Part shown: positions 1 to 11,233 of the stretch, one piece after another
How the letters are laid out: every line of letters begins with the position of its first letter
Position numbering within the stretch: the stretch's first letter is position 1
Origin: Latrodectus hesperus
Taxonomy: Eukaryota > Arthropoda > Arachnida > Araneae > Theridiidae
Direction: 5' to 3'
Length of the DNA: 64,000 nucleotides
NCBI GenBank assembly: GCA_037975125.1
Contig: CM075862.1
Coordinates: 41,278,924-41,342,923, forward strand
Notes under the pieces: generated by a model
Seen by the model: the letters and a program-made list of their open reading frames with translations, nothing else
Database searches by the model: none
What the model was told of the DNA's origin: nothing
Position numbers and translations under genes: made by a program

Positions 1-1808
1 ATTTACTTAAAAATCATCTTCATGGTAGTTTTTTTAATGAAATTAAATGACCACAATAAAAATAAATATATCAAAAGAAAAATGAGTTTAAACTTATAAA
101 ACAACTAATTTATACATCTGTTCAAAATTATTTATCATTCGAACTCTACTTGATGAATTTGATTAATTTTTCCATTAATTTGCTAAACTGATTTCATTTC
201 CTTTTCTTTATGATTTATTAAGATTTTTAAGTTGAGAAGGAGGCAATTATATTTGTGGCATTTAAATAATTTATCTAAAAATTTAAGGATATAATAAAAA
301 AATATATATATTTATTTTTATGTAAATCTGTCAATTTGAAATTTTTTTCTGAGTTTTTTGTTAAAGGAAATATAGAATATAGAGAAATAAATAGTTTGAA
401 GTTAAATTCATGTGTCTTATTGAAAAATTTACCGGAAAATTTCAACATATGGTGCAGGACAAAGAAATTTACAAAAAAGATTTAAATTTCGAAAAGTAAC
501 TATTTTTGTGAAAAACTATTTTCTTAAAACACTTTTGCTATTATTCACAAAAGAATGATCCTGAAAATTTAAATTTTATTTCAAAAGGGCTTTATTATAT
601 TTGATGACTCAAATTTTCTTAATATATAACAGATTGACAAATTCAAATACAATTTAGTTTAATAAACTAATTTTTTTATTAAATACAATAAATCTAGACT
701 AAGATAAACATTTAATAACACAGTAAGTACTTTCTATTCATATTAATAAACACAATTTTTTGTTACTCAAACAATTCAAAGAAATAACTGAATGAAAATA
801 TCAAATCACTTAACAAACAAACAAGTTGATTCAAAATTCTTTTCAGATAAGTAATTTTTTATTTATTTAAAGCTTCATTTATAGTGAAATTTATTATTTT
901 AGTGATATAAATACAGTATTTTTGTTGCATGTAACGAGAAGAAAAATAATTTCAAATTTTAGAAAGTCACATTACTTCGTACATAAAAACCACATGATTT
1001 TATATTTTATAAGAAAAATATTTCTAATGACAATTTACATTTTAAAATCTATCATTTACTAAAACTTTCTTCTTTATTTCGAAATCTTTGGGATATAAAA
1101 GTCAAATAAATATCAAGAATGTGTTTGATTAAGAAATCTATTCATTAGTTTATTAGCTAAGTGATTTAATGATTCAATTGATTCCAGACTCACATAAATA
1201 TTTTTTCTTTGTAAATATTTTCGTATGAAGCGCCTTCTTCATGTAACAACTCCTAATAACTTAAAAAAACGTAAATATTACTTAAATTATGTAATAATTT
1301 GATATTTTAAAATGTTATGCATTTATTAGTTAATCAACAATGTTTTTATTACATTCTTTGTTTTTAGATGTAAAAATTATTTCAAGAAACATTATTCATA
1401 TGATGCTATCTACGTGATAAATATTTCTTTTATCTTTCTGAAATTTTGTTTATTGCGTAAATATATTGTAACATTACCTACAGAGAACTATTATGGGGAA
1501 TTCTAATTTAGAAATTTAGTACATTGAGATTTCATTATACTTTCTCTTAGTTAGAATATAATTTCAACTAAATGTGTGTGTATTTGGACTAATTTATCTT
1601 ATCAAACTCTCGGTTTCTAGTATTCTCTCACATTCATCATGTCAGAATTATGACAGATCTGATGCATTTCTGTACTCTCATTTCCTTACTTAGAGAGGTT
1701 ATCTTTGTCAAGGGACCATTGTTAAACCATTTAATATTAATTATTTGCTTACATTTTATTGCATGCATTTTTTCAATGTATTTTACTTGATAATTTTATT
1801 TATATCAA
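1..1808. other. AT-rich DNA upstream of the first visible exon; nothing recognised
   Basis: Presumably the preceding intron of the alkaline phosphatase gene, since the exon at 2151 starts in mid-codon. Only short, stop-dense reading frames and A/T runs are present, with no repeat family or RNA gene recognised. Confidence 0.6.
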
Positions 1809-1877
1809 GATCCTTAAACAATTTTGTTTTCTTTAATTACAATCAAATATTTAGTTAGATTTATATTTGCATTACAG

Positions 1878-2150
1878 ATAGGCATCTCTGGTATCGCCAA
1901 GCCAAAGCTCAACTAATGATCCTTAAATTGCAATTAAATATTTAGTTAGATTTATATTTGCTTTACAGATAGGCATCACTGCTATCGCCAAGCCATAGGT
2001 CAACTAATGATCCTTAAATTGCAATTAAATATTTAGTTAGATTTATATTTGCATTACAGATAGGCATCACTGGTATCGCCAAGCCAAAGCTCAACTAATG
2101 ATCCTTAAATTGCAATTAAATATTTAGTTAGATTTATATTTGCATTACAG
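1878..2150 (+). repeat. Three extra 91-bp tandem copies of the exon's splice acceptor and 5' end
   Basis: Exon starts recur at 1878, 1969, 2060 and 2151, exactly 91 bp apart. Each unit holds an intron tail (tttagttagatttatattt then gcattacag) and the exon start through ctaatga. Only the fourth copy continues into real exon. Copies 1-3 instead run into gatccttaaatt and an in-frame TAG about 20 codons in, and none shows a donor, so using them as acceptors would truncate the protein. Copy 3 matches the real exon start; copies 1 and 2 carry substitutions. The ancestral intron tail, with about 16 extra bases, is visible at 1809-1877. Confidence 0.92.
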
Positions 2151-2371
2151 ATAGGCATCACTGGTATCGCCAAGCCAAAGCTCAACTAATGAAGAACATG
2201 AGAGACCAAGACAGCACCGCCATCGCCAAGAACATCATCCTCTTCATTGGCGACGGTATGGGACTCACAACTGTTACCACAGCCAGAATCCTAAGGGGAC
2301 AGTTGAAAGGGCAAAAAGGTGAAGATTATGAATTAGCTTTTGACAAGTTCCAACATGTAGCTCTTGCAAAG
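2151..2371 (+). CDS. Alkaline phosphatase, internal exon (N-terminal catalytic part)
   Basis: This exon encodes the start of the mature alkaline phosphatase domain, a secreted or GPI-anchored phosphomonoesterase using two Zn and one Mg. Seen: acceptor tgcattacag ends at 2150, the first two bases complete a split codon, then 73 codons follow, starting RHHWYRQAKAQL. AKNIILFIGDGMG is the family signature; its first Asp (GDG) is the known metal ligand. It ends ALAK, with AAG joined to donor gtaaac at 2372. The ATG at 2189 is an internal Met, not the gene start; signal-peptide exons must lie upstream, outside the window. Phase and sequence continue into 30044. The acceptor and first 40-odd bases are repeated three more times just upstream. 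Family identity is firm; the exact paralogue is not. Confidence 0.93.
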
Positions 2372-2667
2372 GTAAACTTTCCTTTCATATTTTTCATATT
2401 TGAATTCCAAAATTATATTAAAATATTTTATAATTATAGTTAAAACTTTTTAAGTAATGAAAACAGGTGAGAAAAAATGTTTAATTTTTGATTGTAAGGT
2501 CACAATTAATATTTGCAATTAATATTTTTTTAAAATTTGATTTAATTTCTTATTTTACCACTAACTATGTTTGCATTTTGTAATCTTACTTCTAAATTTC
2601 AATCTTCTTGAAAACAAATTTTAGTTTTTACTTATTTTCTTAAAAGGAACTTAAGAAAGCTGAACTA

Positions 2668-2900
2668 TATGGCACGATAGCCTTTATTGGGCCAACGCCT
2701 ACAGTACCTATTTCTGTTTTTCCTGACTGAGGGACCTAGAGTGCGAAGCATATGTTAAGTGGTCAATTTAACCACTTTAAGTTACGGTTAAGTGGTCAGT
2801 CTAACGTTAAACCCCCAATGTTTAGTTCCCGAGCACATGTTTGGTATTCAGTTTTATGAACCAACTGAAGTGATGAGAAGTTGAGTCGACACTGCACAAC
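2668..2900 (+). repeat. Dispersed repeat, copy 1 (inverse of the copy at 17505-17706)
   Basis: It starts near tatatggcacgatagcc and ends near the gagtcgac stretch. It matches the reverse complement of 17505-17706 over almost its full length, sharing gtgcgaagcat, gtgtttagttccc-like and ggtggtcag-like blocks. It contains a local duplication (ttaagtggtca occurs twice). There is no coding potential. It is probably a non-autonomous retroposon or a degraded MITE; the family is not identified. Confidence 0.7.
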
Positions 2901-5767
2901 CAGAGGATTGTATATTGTGAGATCTTTACTTTCGATGCATTGTATTAACAAGAGATGGGATACTTCTATTATATTTTTAATTTTATAAAGACATTTATTT
3001 TGCAACAATTACATTACAAGTGCTTAAATTGCATATGTATTTAAAATTCTGAAAATATGGTACTAAGTAACTGGAAATAGGATTAGTTCTATTATTATCA
3101 ATGGAAGCTTAAATATTGCATCCTTATTCGAATTTTAAATTGAATAATGATGTTATATTACTAGATTTTGAAGAGAAAATTTTGATTTAGAAAAATAAGA
3201 TATATACTATTCACTTAGCTTCGCGTACAAAATGCTGTTTAGAGCTACAATATGAGGTTTTGTGTAGATCTATTAAAAACAAATGAAAGGAGGAATGAAA
3301 TGCTTAAATACTCCTTTAGTTACGAAATTATTAAATATTTTTTCAATGTTCAATTAAAACTTTTACCCTTCAGCCCGATGAACTTTTATATAGTGTAGTA
3401 CCCATTGGACATACCATCGTGTCCCCAAAAGGAGGTGGGTCTTCGTCATTAAAAGCAGCAAACAGGCAGACCCTCAGAAGTGTCATTTTAAATATTCCTA
3501 GCCGGCATTATTGAGAAAGAATGATCTTCGATTGTGTGGGATTTCATACTCACTAACTACCGAGATTGAAAAAGGAAGCCTTTACCAACCAAAACATTGC
3601 AATTCCATTTATCGTTGATAAAGAACTTTTTTCAATGAGTTCAATCATACTGAATCTGGTGCCGAACTTTAGAAATCAATTTAAATATGTTTACCGGTTT
3701 ACACTCCTTCACATATGTTAGAGTTTTAACTTTTTTCGTAACGTTTTTTCTAGGGACATTTTATGGAACTTTACAAATAAGGATTTATTTGTTAAGCTCC
3801 ATAAAATGTTATCTTATTCTGTAATTATGATAGATCTGAATAAAAATTTTATAATCACCTAGAAAAACACTGGCACACATCATTTTAATATAAAAAGCTA
3901 TCACATGATAAGAATCCTATTCTAAAAAGATATTTCAGAATTGGTCATATATAGCCAGCATGATATACTTAAGTCAATTCTTGTTGGTTTTTCTAGTTCA
4001 GCAAAATATTTTTTATACATTTTTTGTACAACACTTAAATTTACTTTAACAAAATATTTATTAATTGCTGATATCTATGCCAGTTTATAATGTAATAAGA
4101 TATTTAATGTATTTCCAAACTAATATTTGTTGAATATTTGTACAACCACTTGTTAATTTAAAAATTAACTTCATAAGTATTTCAACAAATAATCAGAAAA
4201 TATAAAATGTTATTAATATTTTATAACGATCGTATTTTGACATTTTACACCATACTATTCAAATTGTCTTAAATAACATCATCAAATAAGTTTATTAATC
4301 CACTTATCAAATGATGTTTACAAATAAAAAATAATGATTTCGTAAAATGTAAACAAATTATAGTATAAATATGCCATTCAAAAGCTCATAATGTCAATTT
4401 TGATAATTTAATTGCTAAAAATGAACACCTAATATAATTACATTCAATATTTGTTGGTAAGAAGAGTTTTAAATATGCTCTTAATTAAATATTATAAAAA
4501 ACATTTTTAAGAACAAAAGAAATCCTGCCAAAGTTTGCATACGTGTCCATTATATGCATTTGTTTTTTGCTCATTTATGTCAATTGAAAAATAGTTCATT
4601 TTAATGAGTTTAAAATGTTATGGGGTTCCTAAAAATTCATAATTATTGAGTGGAACTTTTTTTCATTTTTGTAAAAATTTGAGAAATTGATCAAAATATT
4701 TTAAAAAAAACTTTCAGAAATGTCTTTACCATAGCTTTCAAATCGAGAATGTTTGATATTTTATGTGAAAGTATGTAACTTTTCTTTTAAATAACTTGAA
4801 TATCTATTTATCATTTTTAATATAATATTTAAAAGTAGGGAAGTCCAAAGGAATTTTTATAATTTATTTTTTTTACTATTCACACACACACATTATTATC
4901 ATTAATTTTTAATTTAAATCCAATAGCTATGAGAAATTTTCTAATAATAAGCCTTCTATGTTTTAGTAAGTACAGAAATTTTAAAGTGTATTGCAAAAAA
5001 TATTTTTTATTTGAAAATGGTCAAATGTATTTTTAAATATAACAATTTTAGTACAAAATGTAATTAATGATTTGTACACTTTCATTTCTTCTAATACAAT
5101 TTTTTCGGAAAAAAAAGTTTATTTGAAATTTGCATGCATTGTTGTTTTTTTAAATAAATTTTAAATTAACATTTTTCCATCAGACGAATTAATAATTTCA
5201 TATTAATTATAAACACATATTTATTAATATTTCTGAATACTGTATAAATTCTTCTTTATTCATGCAGCAAACAAAGAATTATTAGAAAGGAATAAAAAAA
5301 TAGTAGCGTATTTCAATATTTAATTCTAACTTGGCATTTGATGGTTAGTTGTTTCAATGGATCTCTGAATGACATTCTTTCACCAATAAAAGAAGAATAA
5401 AAATACAAATAATTTTACAATATTTAAGATTCACAAGTCGTCTCAGTACGATATTTCTAGGCTAGTTTAGGTACAATGATTTCCGGATATGAGAATAACA
5501 GAAATTATTTCCGGTAAGTACACCACATCTGCGAAAAAACTGCATGAAAAATGGCTTTAAATTATTAAAATTGATCAATAATACTGCACCAACATAAACT
5601 TCGCTTTAAGATAAATTGTGACTGGTCATCCTCACTGCCAATAAATTTTGTGATCTATGTTTTAAGATATATTACTTAAAAATGCATAAAATGTGAAGGT
5701 AACTCATAAGTAATAGTTAGAAGAAATGTGTTTCAAATATATTTTTAAATTTACAAATGTACTTATA
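2901..5767. other. Intronic DNA without recognised genes
   Basis: AT-rich throughout, with a short (CA)n run near 4882. The block 3365-3620 is visibly less AT-rich and reads like the remains of a dispersed repeat, but I found no second copy in the window and no coding frame. Confidence 0.5.
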
Positions 5768-5945
5768 CAGGGTGTCCCAAAACGACCGCATAAGCTCTGC
5801 ACAGCTAGATTCCTCGTTGGGAGTACATATAAACTGCCTAAAGAAGCGCTCCTGTACGATCCCTAGTTTACGAGAAAAATACGAAAAATATAACTTCCAG
5901 TGCAAGAAAAAACATTTTATTGTACATATCAACAACAGTATTTGC

Positions 5946-6220
5946 CGACCGCCCTGTCTAGTGGTCAGAGTGCCTGACTACGGATAGGGAGGTCCTGGGT
6001 TCGAATCCCGGTTCAGACATGGATGTACTTTCTCTCTCTATCTATCCTGTCTTTGTCCTTTCCTTGTATGAATGAGGTGTGAATGGTTGCCTACCCTATA
6101 AACGGGTCCCTATGGCATGTGTGTACTGAGGAAGTCGGACTCCACACCAAAATATGGTTCAGTTGAAAAAGTGGAGCAGCGCACCCCATATTGCAAGCCT
6201 AGCTGGCACACGACAACAAC
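5946..6220 (+). mobile_element. tRNA-derived SINE with perfect target-site duplication
   Basis: The tRNA-like head has B box ggttcgaatcc at 5998-6008; the body contains a ctctctctatctatcctgtc tract and ccctataaacgggtc; the tail is a short (CAA)n. The 15-bp target duplication aacaacagtatttgc lies at 5931-5945 and 6221-6235, so insertion into the surrounding transposon is certain. A reverse-orientation relative is at 8761-9020. The tRNA-like head is the usual RNA polymerase III promoter of SINEs and not a functional tRNA gene. Confidence 0.92.
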
Positions 6221-6323
6221 AACAACAGTATTTGCATATCTTTTCAGACGATAATGTTTAAAACGTTCGTCGCTCATATCGCTTCATGCATGTGCGCATA
6301 CTATGGATGCGCACGTAGTGACA

Positions 6324-6467
6324 ACACCAATGGGCTTAGTTGCTCGTCTGCATGCTGCTTTCACTTCGGTGGATCCCGCGATGCTGCAACGTGCGATGAC
6401 AACCATTCCACGGCGTGCTCAAGCCTGCCTTGACATGCGCGGTGGACACTTTGAACATCTGCTTTAA
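6324..6467 (+). pseudogene. Transposase C-terminal remnant
   Basis: An open stretch of 47 codons plus TAA begins TPMGLVARLHAAFTSVDPAM and ends GGHFEHLL. The same ending occurs on the - strand at 58702-58800 in a second copy of this element, where upstream DGTPAHF and TPLDFF-type motifs identify a DDE transposase. The catalytic domain is absent here, so it cannot be active. It was probably retained because it abuts the right terminal repeat. Confidence 0.75.
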
Positions 6468-6669
6468 ATTGTGCATATACTGCTGTTGGTATGTTCAATA
6501 AAGTGTTTTTTTTTTCTTTTTGCAACTGAAGTGGTGTCATACTTTGTTTTTCATATTTTTCTCGTAAACTATGGATCGTACAGGAACGCTTCTTTGGGCA
6601 ATTTTTATGTACTCCCAACGAGGAATCTAGCTGTGCAGAGCTTATGCGATCGTTTTGGGACATCCTGTA

Positions 6670-7100
6670 TTTATTCTCTAAAAGATACCCTTATGCATAT
6701 TAAATCTTGTAGATCTTGATTTAAATTCGAAACAAAATGGTTCAAGTCGGCTAAGTCGTCACATGTCAATTCTTAATGTAGTGTATTTTTTCTAAAGATA
6801 TAATTTCAGTATCTTTGAATGATATTTTCACCGATTTCCACACTTTTCAGGTACATTTTTTCAAATCGCAGTAAAATATTATTTTTTATGCGCATGAAAG
6901 CGCAGCATTTACAGAAAAGCGGCAATGCAAAAATTTAACTTTTCAACAAATTCTAGCAAGACTTAAGCTCTTTCAAAAAATTACGGTATTTCATCATTTC
7001 ATAGGTCAAATTTGCACACGATAACAATTTTCAATACAAAGCTATATTCCAATATGGATTCCAAATCGGTATAAATTTCTAGTCCCAGATGTTAGACACG
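6670..7100. other. Intronic DNA, nothing recognised
   Basis: AT-rich sequence without open frames of note or clear repeats. Confidence 0.5.
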
Positions 7101-7129
7101 AACCTATGAACTGTGTGTGCCGGCATTTA

Positions 7130-7810
7130 TCCTTGTATCTAAATCAGAGTTAAGCCCTACTTGTTTAGATGAAAGCAGTTAGATGAGAGTCTCCATAATT
7201 TAGATGCAAGTGCCAAGACCATGACCTTTTAAGCGATCCCAAGCTACCTTTAGTGAACACAATGTATCTTCGATTAAGTCAGGTTTTGTTTTCACTACCT
7301 TCCAAAAATGACTTTTCACGAGATCTTTTAAATCCAGCGAAAAATTAGATATTAAACACTTTTCATGATGATTTACATTTTAAACTGAAATAGTTATTTT
7401 TTCTTCATAAATGAGACGCCCTAGCCAATTAGGCCTCGGAAGCCATTGATTTCCTGTTGACAGTTAAGCAGTTAATGAATAACCTCAAATAGCATGCTTT
7501 CCTGTAGCCAGTTAAGCAGTTAATGAATAACCTCAAATTGAAATCTGCCAGTTAGATGAAAGTAGCAGGGTAAGAACCTCCGTAATTTAGAAGCAGGTAC
7601 CAAACAGAAGATGCCCAATTCTTGATGTCTTAGCCCAAGATGTATCATTTCATTTGGAAGATATTCCTATCACGACCTATTTAAAATGCCTTGGACATCT
7701 TTAGTGAATGTGAAGGATCAAAGGATATTCTGTTATATCCGGATTCGAACCTACTACCTTACGATAATGAGAGTGACACCCTGACTAGCCAAGCTATTGC
7801 GGTCTCATCT
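7130..7810 (-). mobile_element. Degraded tRNA-type SINE, with a second partial copy alongside
   Basis: On the - strand the head runs back from about 7805 with B box at 7741-7751 (ggattcgaacc on +). Its body (7540-7740) shares cagttagatga, cc(a/g)taatttaga and agtgaa blocks with a shorter relative at 7170-7265. Within it, a unit around cagttaagcagttaatgaat is tandemly repeated about 48 bp apart (7461 and 7509). The boundaries are approximate. Confidence 0.6.
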
Positions 7811-8479
7811 ATGACCTGTTAAAACATATAACAGAGTACTAATAGTTCGGGTGAAATTATCTAAGAATTCAATTCGGAAAAATAAGTTTTTTCTTCAATG
7901 CATTATTTATGGTCATATATATTCTTATACATCTTATTCTGGACGCTTTTTTATAATGTGTTTCAGTATGCTTTAAAGGAGATTTTGTAACTGGAAAATC
8001 ATTTTTGCAATCCGTCACCAAAAAGTCTTAGATAAAAGAATATTATTTCCATGTATTCAAAACGTTAATATTTTTAAAATGGGTTTTATTTCTTATGTGG
8101 TATACATTTTTAAATATGTAATATTTATTAAGTTGCGATTTTGTTAAACTGATGTCAATTTATAATTTGAATTATATCTATGTACATTATATCTAAGTAG
8201 CACTCATGGTATTGTAACTTATAGTATAGTAACAAATACTGTATTTTTCTATTTTTACTATTTTGCACAGTTTAAAATGTGTTTCTAAACTAATTTCATT
8301 TAATAAGCATTTTTTTATTTAAAATCAATATAATTGATTTAATAATACAGCATATTTAATGCATAACTGTATTCAAATGATTTTAATTTTAAAACACAGT
8401 GAGCTTTTATTTAGTATTTGGCGCCATATTGTTAGCGATGTTGATTTATTTCTGATTGGTATATCGTGTTTTCTGTGCC

Positions 8480-8640
8480 ATCCTACTCTTGCCTTTGGTT
8501 CAATAGGTCGTGAGTTCTAATCCCACCTTGAGCATTGATGTGTGTAGCGTTTCGGAATCCACTTTAAACCGTAGAACCTGCTCTAATTAGGCTTCGTATA
8601 CAAAAAATGACCTTTGAGTGATAAACAAACCAAACCTGCG
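8480..8640 (+). repeat. Possible decayed SINE head
   Basis: The string ggtcgtgagttctaatccc (8506-8524) resembles a decayed B box after a tRNA-like A-box stretch (gcctttggttcaatagg). No tail or duplication is identifiable. The assignment is weak. Confidence 0.3.
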
Positions 8641-8760
8641 CCATCTTGTTTCTTCAATCATGCTCGAAAACAAGCTTGGTGAAAAAAAATCGCCAAGATT
8701 CGCCAAAGAGAACTCTAAAATATATTTCCACCTATCTTTGTTTATTCATTCATTCCTTGT

Positions 8761-9020
8761 TGTGTGCCAGCCAGGCTAGCAACATGGGGTGCGCTGTTTC
8801 ACTTTTCCAACTGAACAATATTTTGATGTGGAGTCCGACTTCCTCAGTACACATGCCATAAGGACCCGTTTATAGGGTAGACAACCATTCACACCTCATT
8901 CATACAAGGAAAGGCCAAAGACAGGATAGATAGAGAGAGAAAGTACACCCATGCCCGAACCGGGATTTGAACCCAGGACCTCTTTATCTGTAGTCACCAC
9001 TAGATAATTTGCTCGACACC
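8761..9020 (-). mobile_element. tRNA-derived SINE, same family as 5946-6220, inverted
   Basis: The reverse complement matches the 5946-6220 element from the tRNA-like head (B box ggatttgaacc on + at 8963-8973) through the ctctctctatctatcctgtc tract, the ataaacgggtcc block and the ggaagtcggactccaca block to the tail near ccaggctagc. The A-box end near 9000-9020 is decayed. No clear target duplication was found. Confidence 0.87.
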
Positions 9021-9021
9021 T

Positions 9022-10110
9022 ATTTCTGTTGGTAGTGTCTAATAGTTTAAGTAGTTAAAAAGAGTCTTGATTTTTATTTTGTAGAAATATTATAAGTGAA
9101 TTTGTAATTCCCCAATATTTTAGGATATATTTTATCGTGAAAAAAAGAATGTAAGTGGGAATTTTATTATTTTGAGCATAGGAAGATTGATAATTTATTG
9201 GTATATATGATAGAGCGCATAAAATATTTATAAGAAATCTTACGTGAGTTGGAGCTCCTAAGTCCTGATTTTTTTGGTAATCGATTAAGGAATTGATAGA
9301 TTCCCAAAAGAATTAATCTAAAGAAATGCAATCCTCCTTTTTAGTGTATGAATTACTTTAATGTACTATTTTTTCAATTATTCATTCTGCTGAATAAACT
9401 TGATAAAAAGTTACTTTGATCAGTTAGTAATATAATGTTCGAAAAATATTTATTTTATAATATTATCTAGAATTAAATTCTGTTTCACTATTATTACTTT
9501 TTCTATAAACATCTAACTAACTTTATTAAATGTGAAATGATATATTTTCTTCTGTTTACTGAACTATTGTAAATTATTTATATTTAAGTTATTTAAGCAT
9601 TTTTTACAGTTCCAGAAAATATTTACAATAACTTTTATTTCATTTATGTATGCAATAATTGCTTTTTTTCATTGATTGCTTTATACTTGTATGTTTTATT
9701 CTAGTAATTAATTAATAAAAATATTATTCATTTAATTAATATTGAATTTTATTTCAATTACTAAATGCTGTGATTTAACTTTTAACCTTGTAACATAAAA
9801 TTATTTTAAGTCAATGAAAATAAAATACAATTTTTCCCCATTTATACAAATAACCCAATTAAAAATTCACATAAACTATATAAAAAATTCACAGAAAAAA
9901 ATGAAGAGTCTAATGCCATAACAATATAAACATAAATGGTAGCTTCTTGTTTTCTGATAAGATTGAATAATTTTTGATTTCTTCAAAATGAAAGGTTATT
10001 TACTTAGTTGTTTACTAATCAAACAAAAAATTTATATGTAAAACCTCTTGAGTATTTTTAAATAATATAAAAAAATCATTTGCAAAAAAAATACATTATT
10101 ATGCAGAAAA
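9022..10110. other. Intronic DNA, nothing recognised
   Basis: Very AT-rich; no coding frame, tandem repeat or repeat family recognised. Confidence 0.5.
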
Positions 10111-10128
10111 ATACATAAAAATTATAAA

Positions 10129-10197
<69 letters not shown>

Positions 10198-10218
10198 TTT
10201 TTATAATTTTTAATGTAT
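10111..10218. repeat. AT-rich palindrome centred on a (TA)n array
   Basis: The left arm (10111-10136, atacataaaaattataaaaa onwards) and right arm (10192-10218) are reverse complements apart from one extra base. They are separated by about 55 bp of (TA)n, which is itself self-complementary. The whole can fold as one long hairpin or cruciform. Related sequence (aaatacattaaaaattataa, then gaatttttaaaaattgattt) recurs at 10265-10340 and 11139-11225, so it may be a MITE-like repeat. Confidence 0.8.
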
Positions 10219-10264
10219 TTGAATTTAATGTTTTTTTATGTATTATAATTTTTAATGTATTTGA

Positions 10265-11233
10265 TATGAATTTTTAAAAATTGATTTTATGTCCAGTGAC
10301 ATTTCTTTTACTCAAATTAACATAACAGAGATATCGAATAGCTCTAGAATTATTATCATACGTAGGGGATAATATTCTATAGTTTAACTATATAATGACT
10401 GATTCTGAGCATTGTGTGTTAATGCAACCTGGATTGAATGTTTCATGTAATCTTACACATTTGTCAGTGTTCCTTCACTGCCACGGGTTGTTCATCAATT
10501 TATATGCTTAGTGTGAGGGAAATGCTTTCCCCATCGATTAAGCTGCAGATAATTCCCTCTCATTCATAGTGTCTGGCATGGCAACTGCCACAGCAATGGT
10601 CAATCCACTGTCTCTTCACACATTTTCCCGCATGCATCATGCTTAATTATGACTCATAATAGAAACCAGTTTCCAATTCAGGATAGCAGAGTAATCCCTT
10701 GCATATGTACACTGCAATTAGCGAGTCAGTTACATTTGACAGCAAATTATAAGTGACAACACTCTGTCGCCAAGCCTTGTCTAGTGTTGGATTGGCTGAA
10801 GATAGTGAGAAGAAGCTCGCGTTTATTTCTGTTATAGAATTTCCTTTTTATCAGCAATTTTTGCGGATCAATTCCTTTTCTTAATTTCTCTTCAATTATT
10901 GCTTTTTTTCTTAAAAAAATGTCTTCATTGAATTAAATGTAACATGTAATATTCAACAGAATAAGTTACAAATATTTTGAATTTTAAATTTTTGTAGTTT
11001 TAAATAAACATTGATTCTTTTAATCTGAAATGAAATGAAGAAGCTGCTGCAGCTTGAAACTAAAAAAAAACTTATTTTTAATTTTGTAAAATAAAAAAAT
11101 TTGCAAAATAAAGAATGTAAAAAAATCATTTGTAGAAAAAATACATTAAAAATTATAAACTTATATGAATTTTTAAAAATTGATTTTATGTCCAATGGTA
11201 TTTCTTTCACTCAAATAATCATAATAGAGATAT
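10265..11233. repeat. Pair of short direct duplicates flanking a GC-richer block
   Basis: The block atgaatttttaaaaattgat, continuing through ttttatgtcca and actcaaat, occurs at about 10266-10340 and again at about 11166-11233. Between them, 10400-10830 is distinctly less AT-rich, contains no long open frame, and is not repeated elsewhere in the window. It could be a conserved noncoding element or an old insertion flanked by duplicated sequence. Confidence 0.5.

Larger units (their letters stand above)
5768..6667 (+). mobile_element. Non-autonomous TIR DNA transposon (IS630-Tc1-mariner-like), interrupted by a SINE
   Basis: The ends cagggtgtcccaaaacga and tcgttttgggacatcctg are inverted and flanked by TA (5766-5767, 6668-6669), matching a TA target-site duplication. 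The terminal inverted repeats are long, about 175-190 bp (5768-5945 against about 6476-6667), with scattered mismatches. Inside lies only a C-terminal transposase remnant (6324-6467), so the copy is non-autonomous. A tRNA-derived SINE (5946-6220) has jumped into it. A second copy of one end with the same remnant is at 58512-59040. Superfamily assignment rests on TA duplication plus transposase motifs in the second copy. Confidence 0.85.

Noticed and set aside
1878..2150. Regularly spaced repeat resembling a CRISPR array
   Set aside because: Units are contiguous 91-bp tandem copies of an exon boundary without unique spacers, in animal DNA.
5757..5987. 76- and 100-codon frames at the TIR transposon ends (5757-5987, 6361-6663 -)
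   Set aside because: Both read through terminal inverted repeats in the same phase, giving identical [18 protein letters not shown] text; this is repeat sequence and not a gene family.
5946..6020. Possible tRNA genes (also at 28831-28905, 8950-9020, 34592-34655)
   Set aside because: B boxes are clear, but each head continues into a repeated SINE body with tail or target duplication, and the cloverleaf is incomplete.
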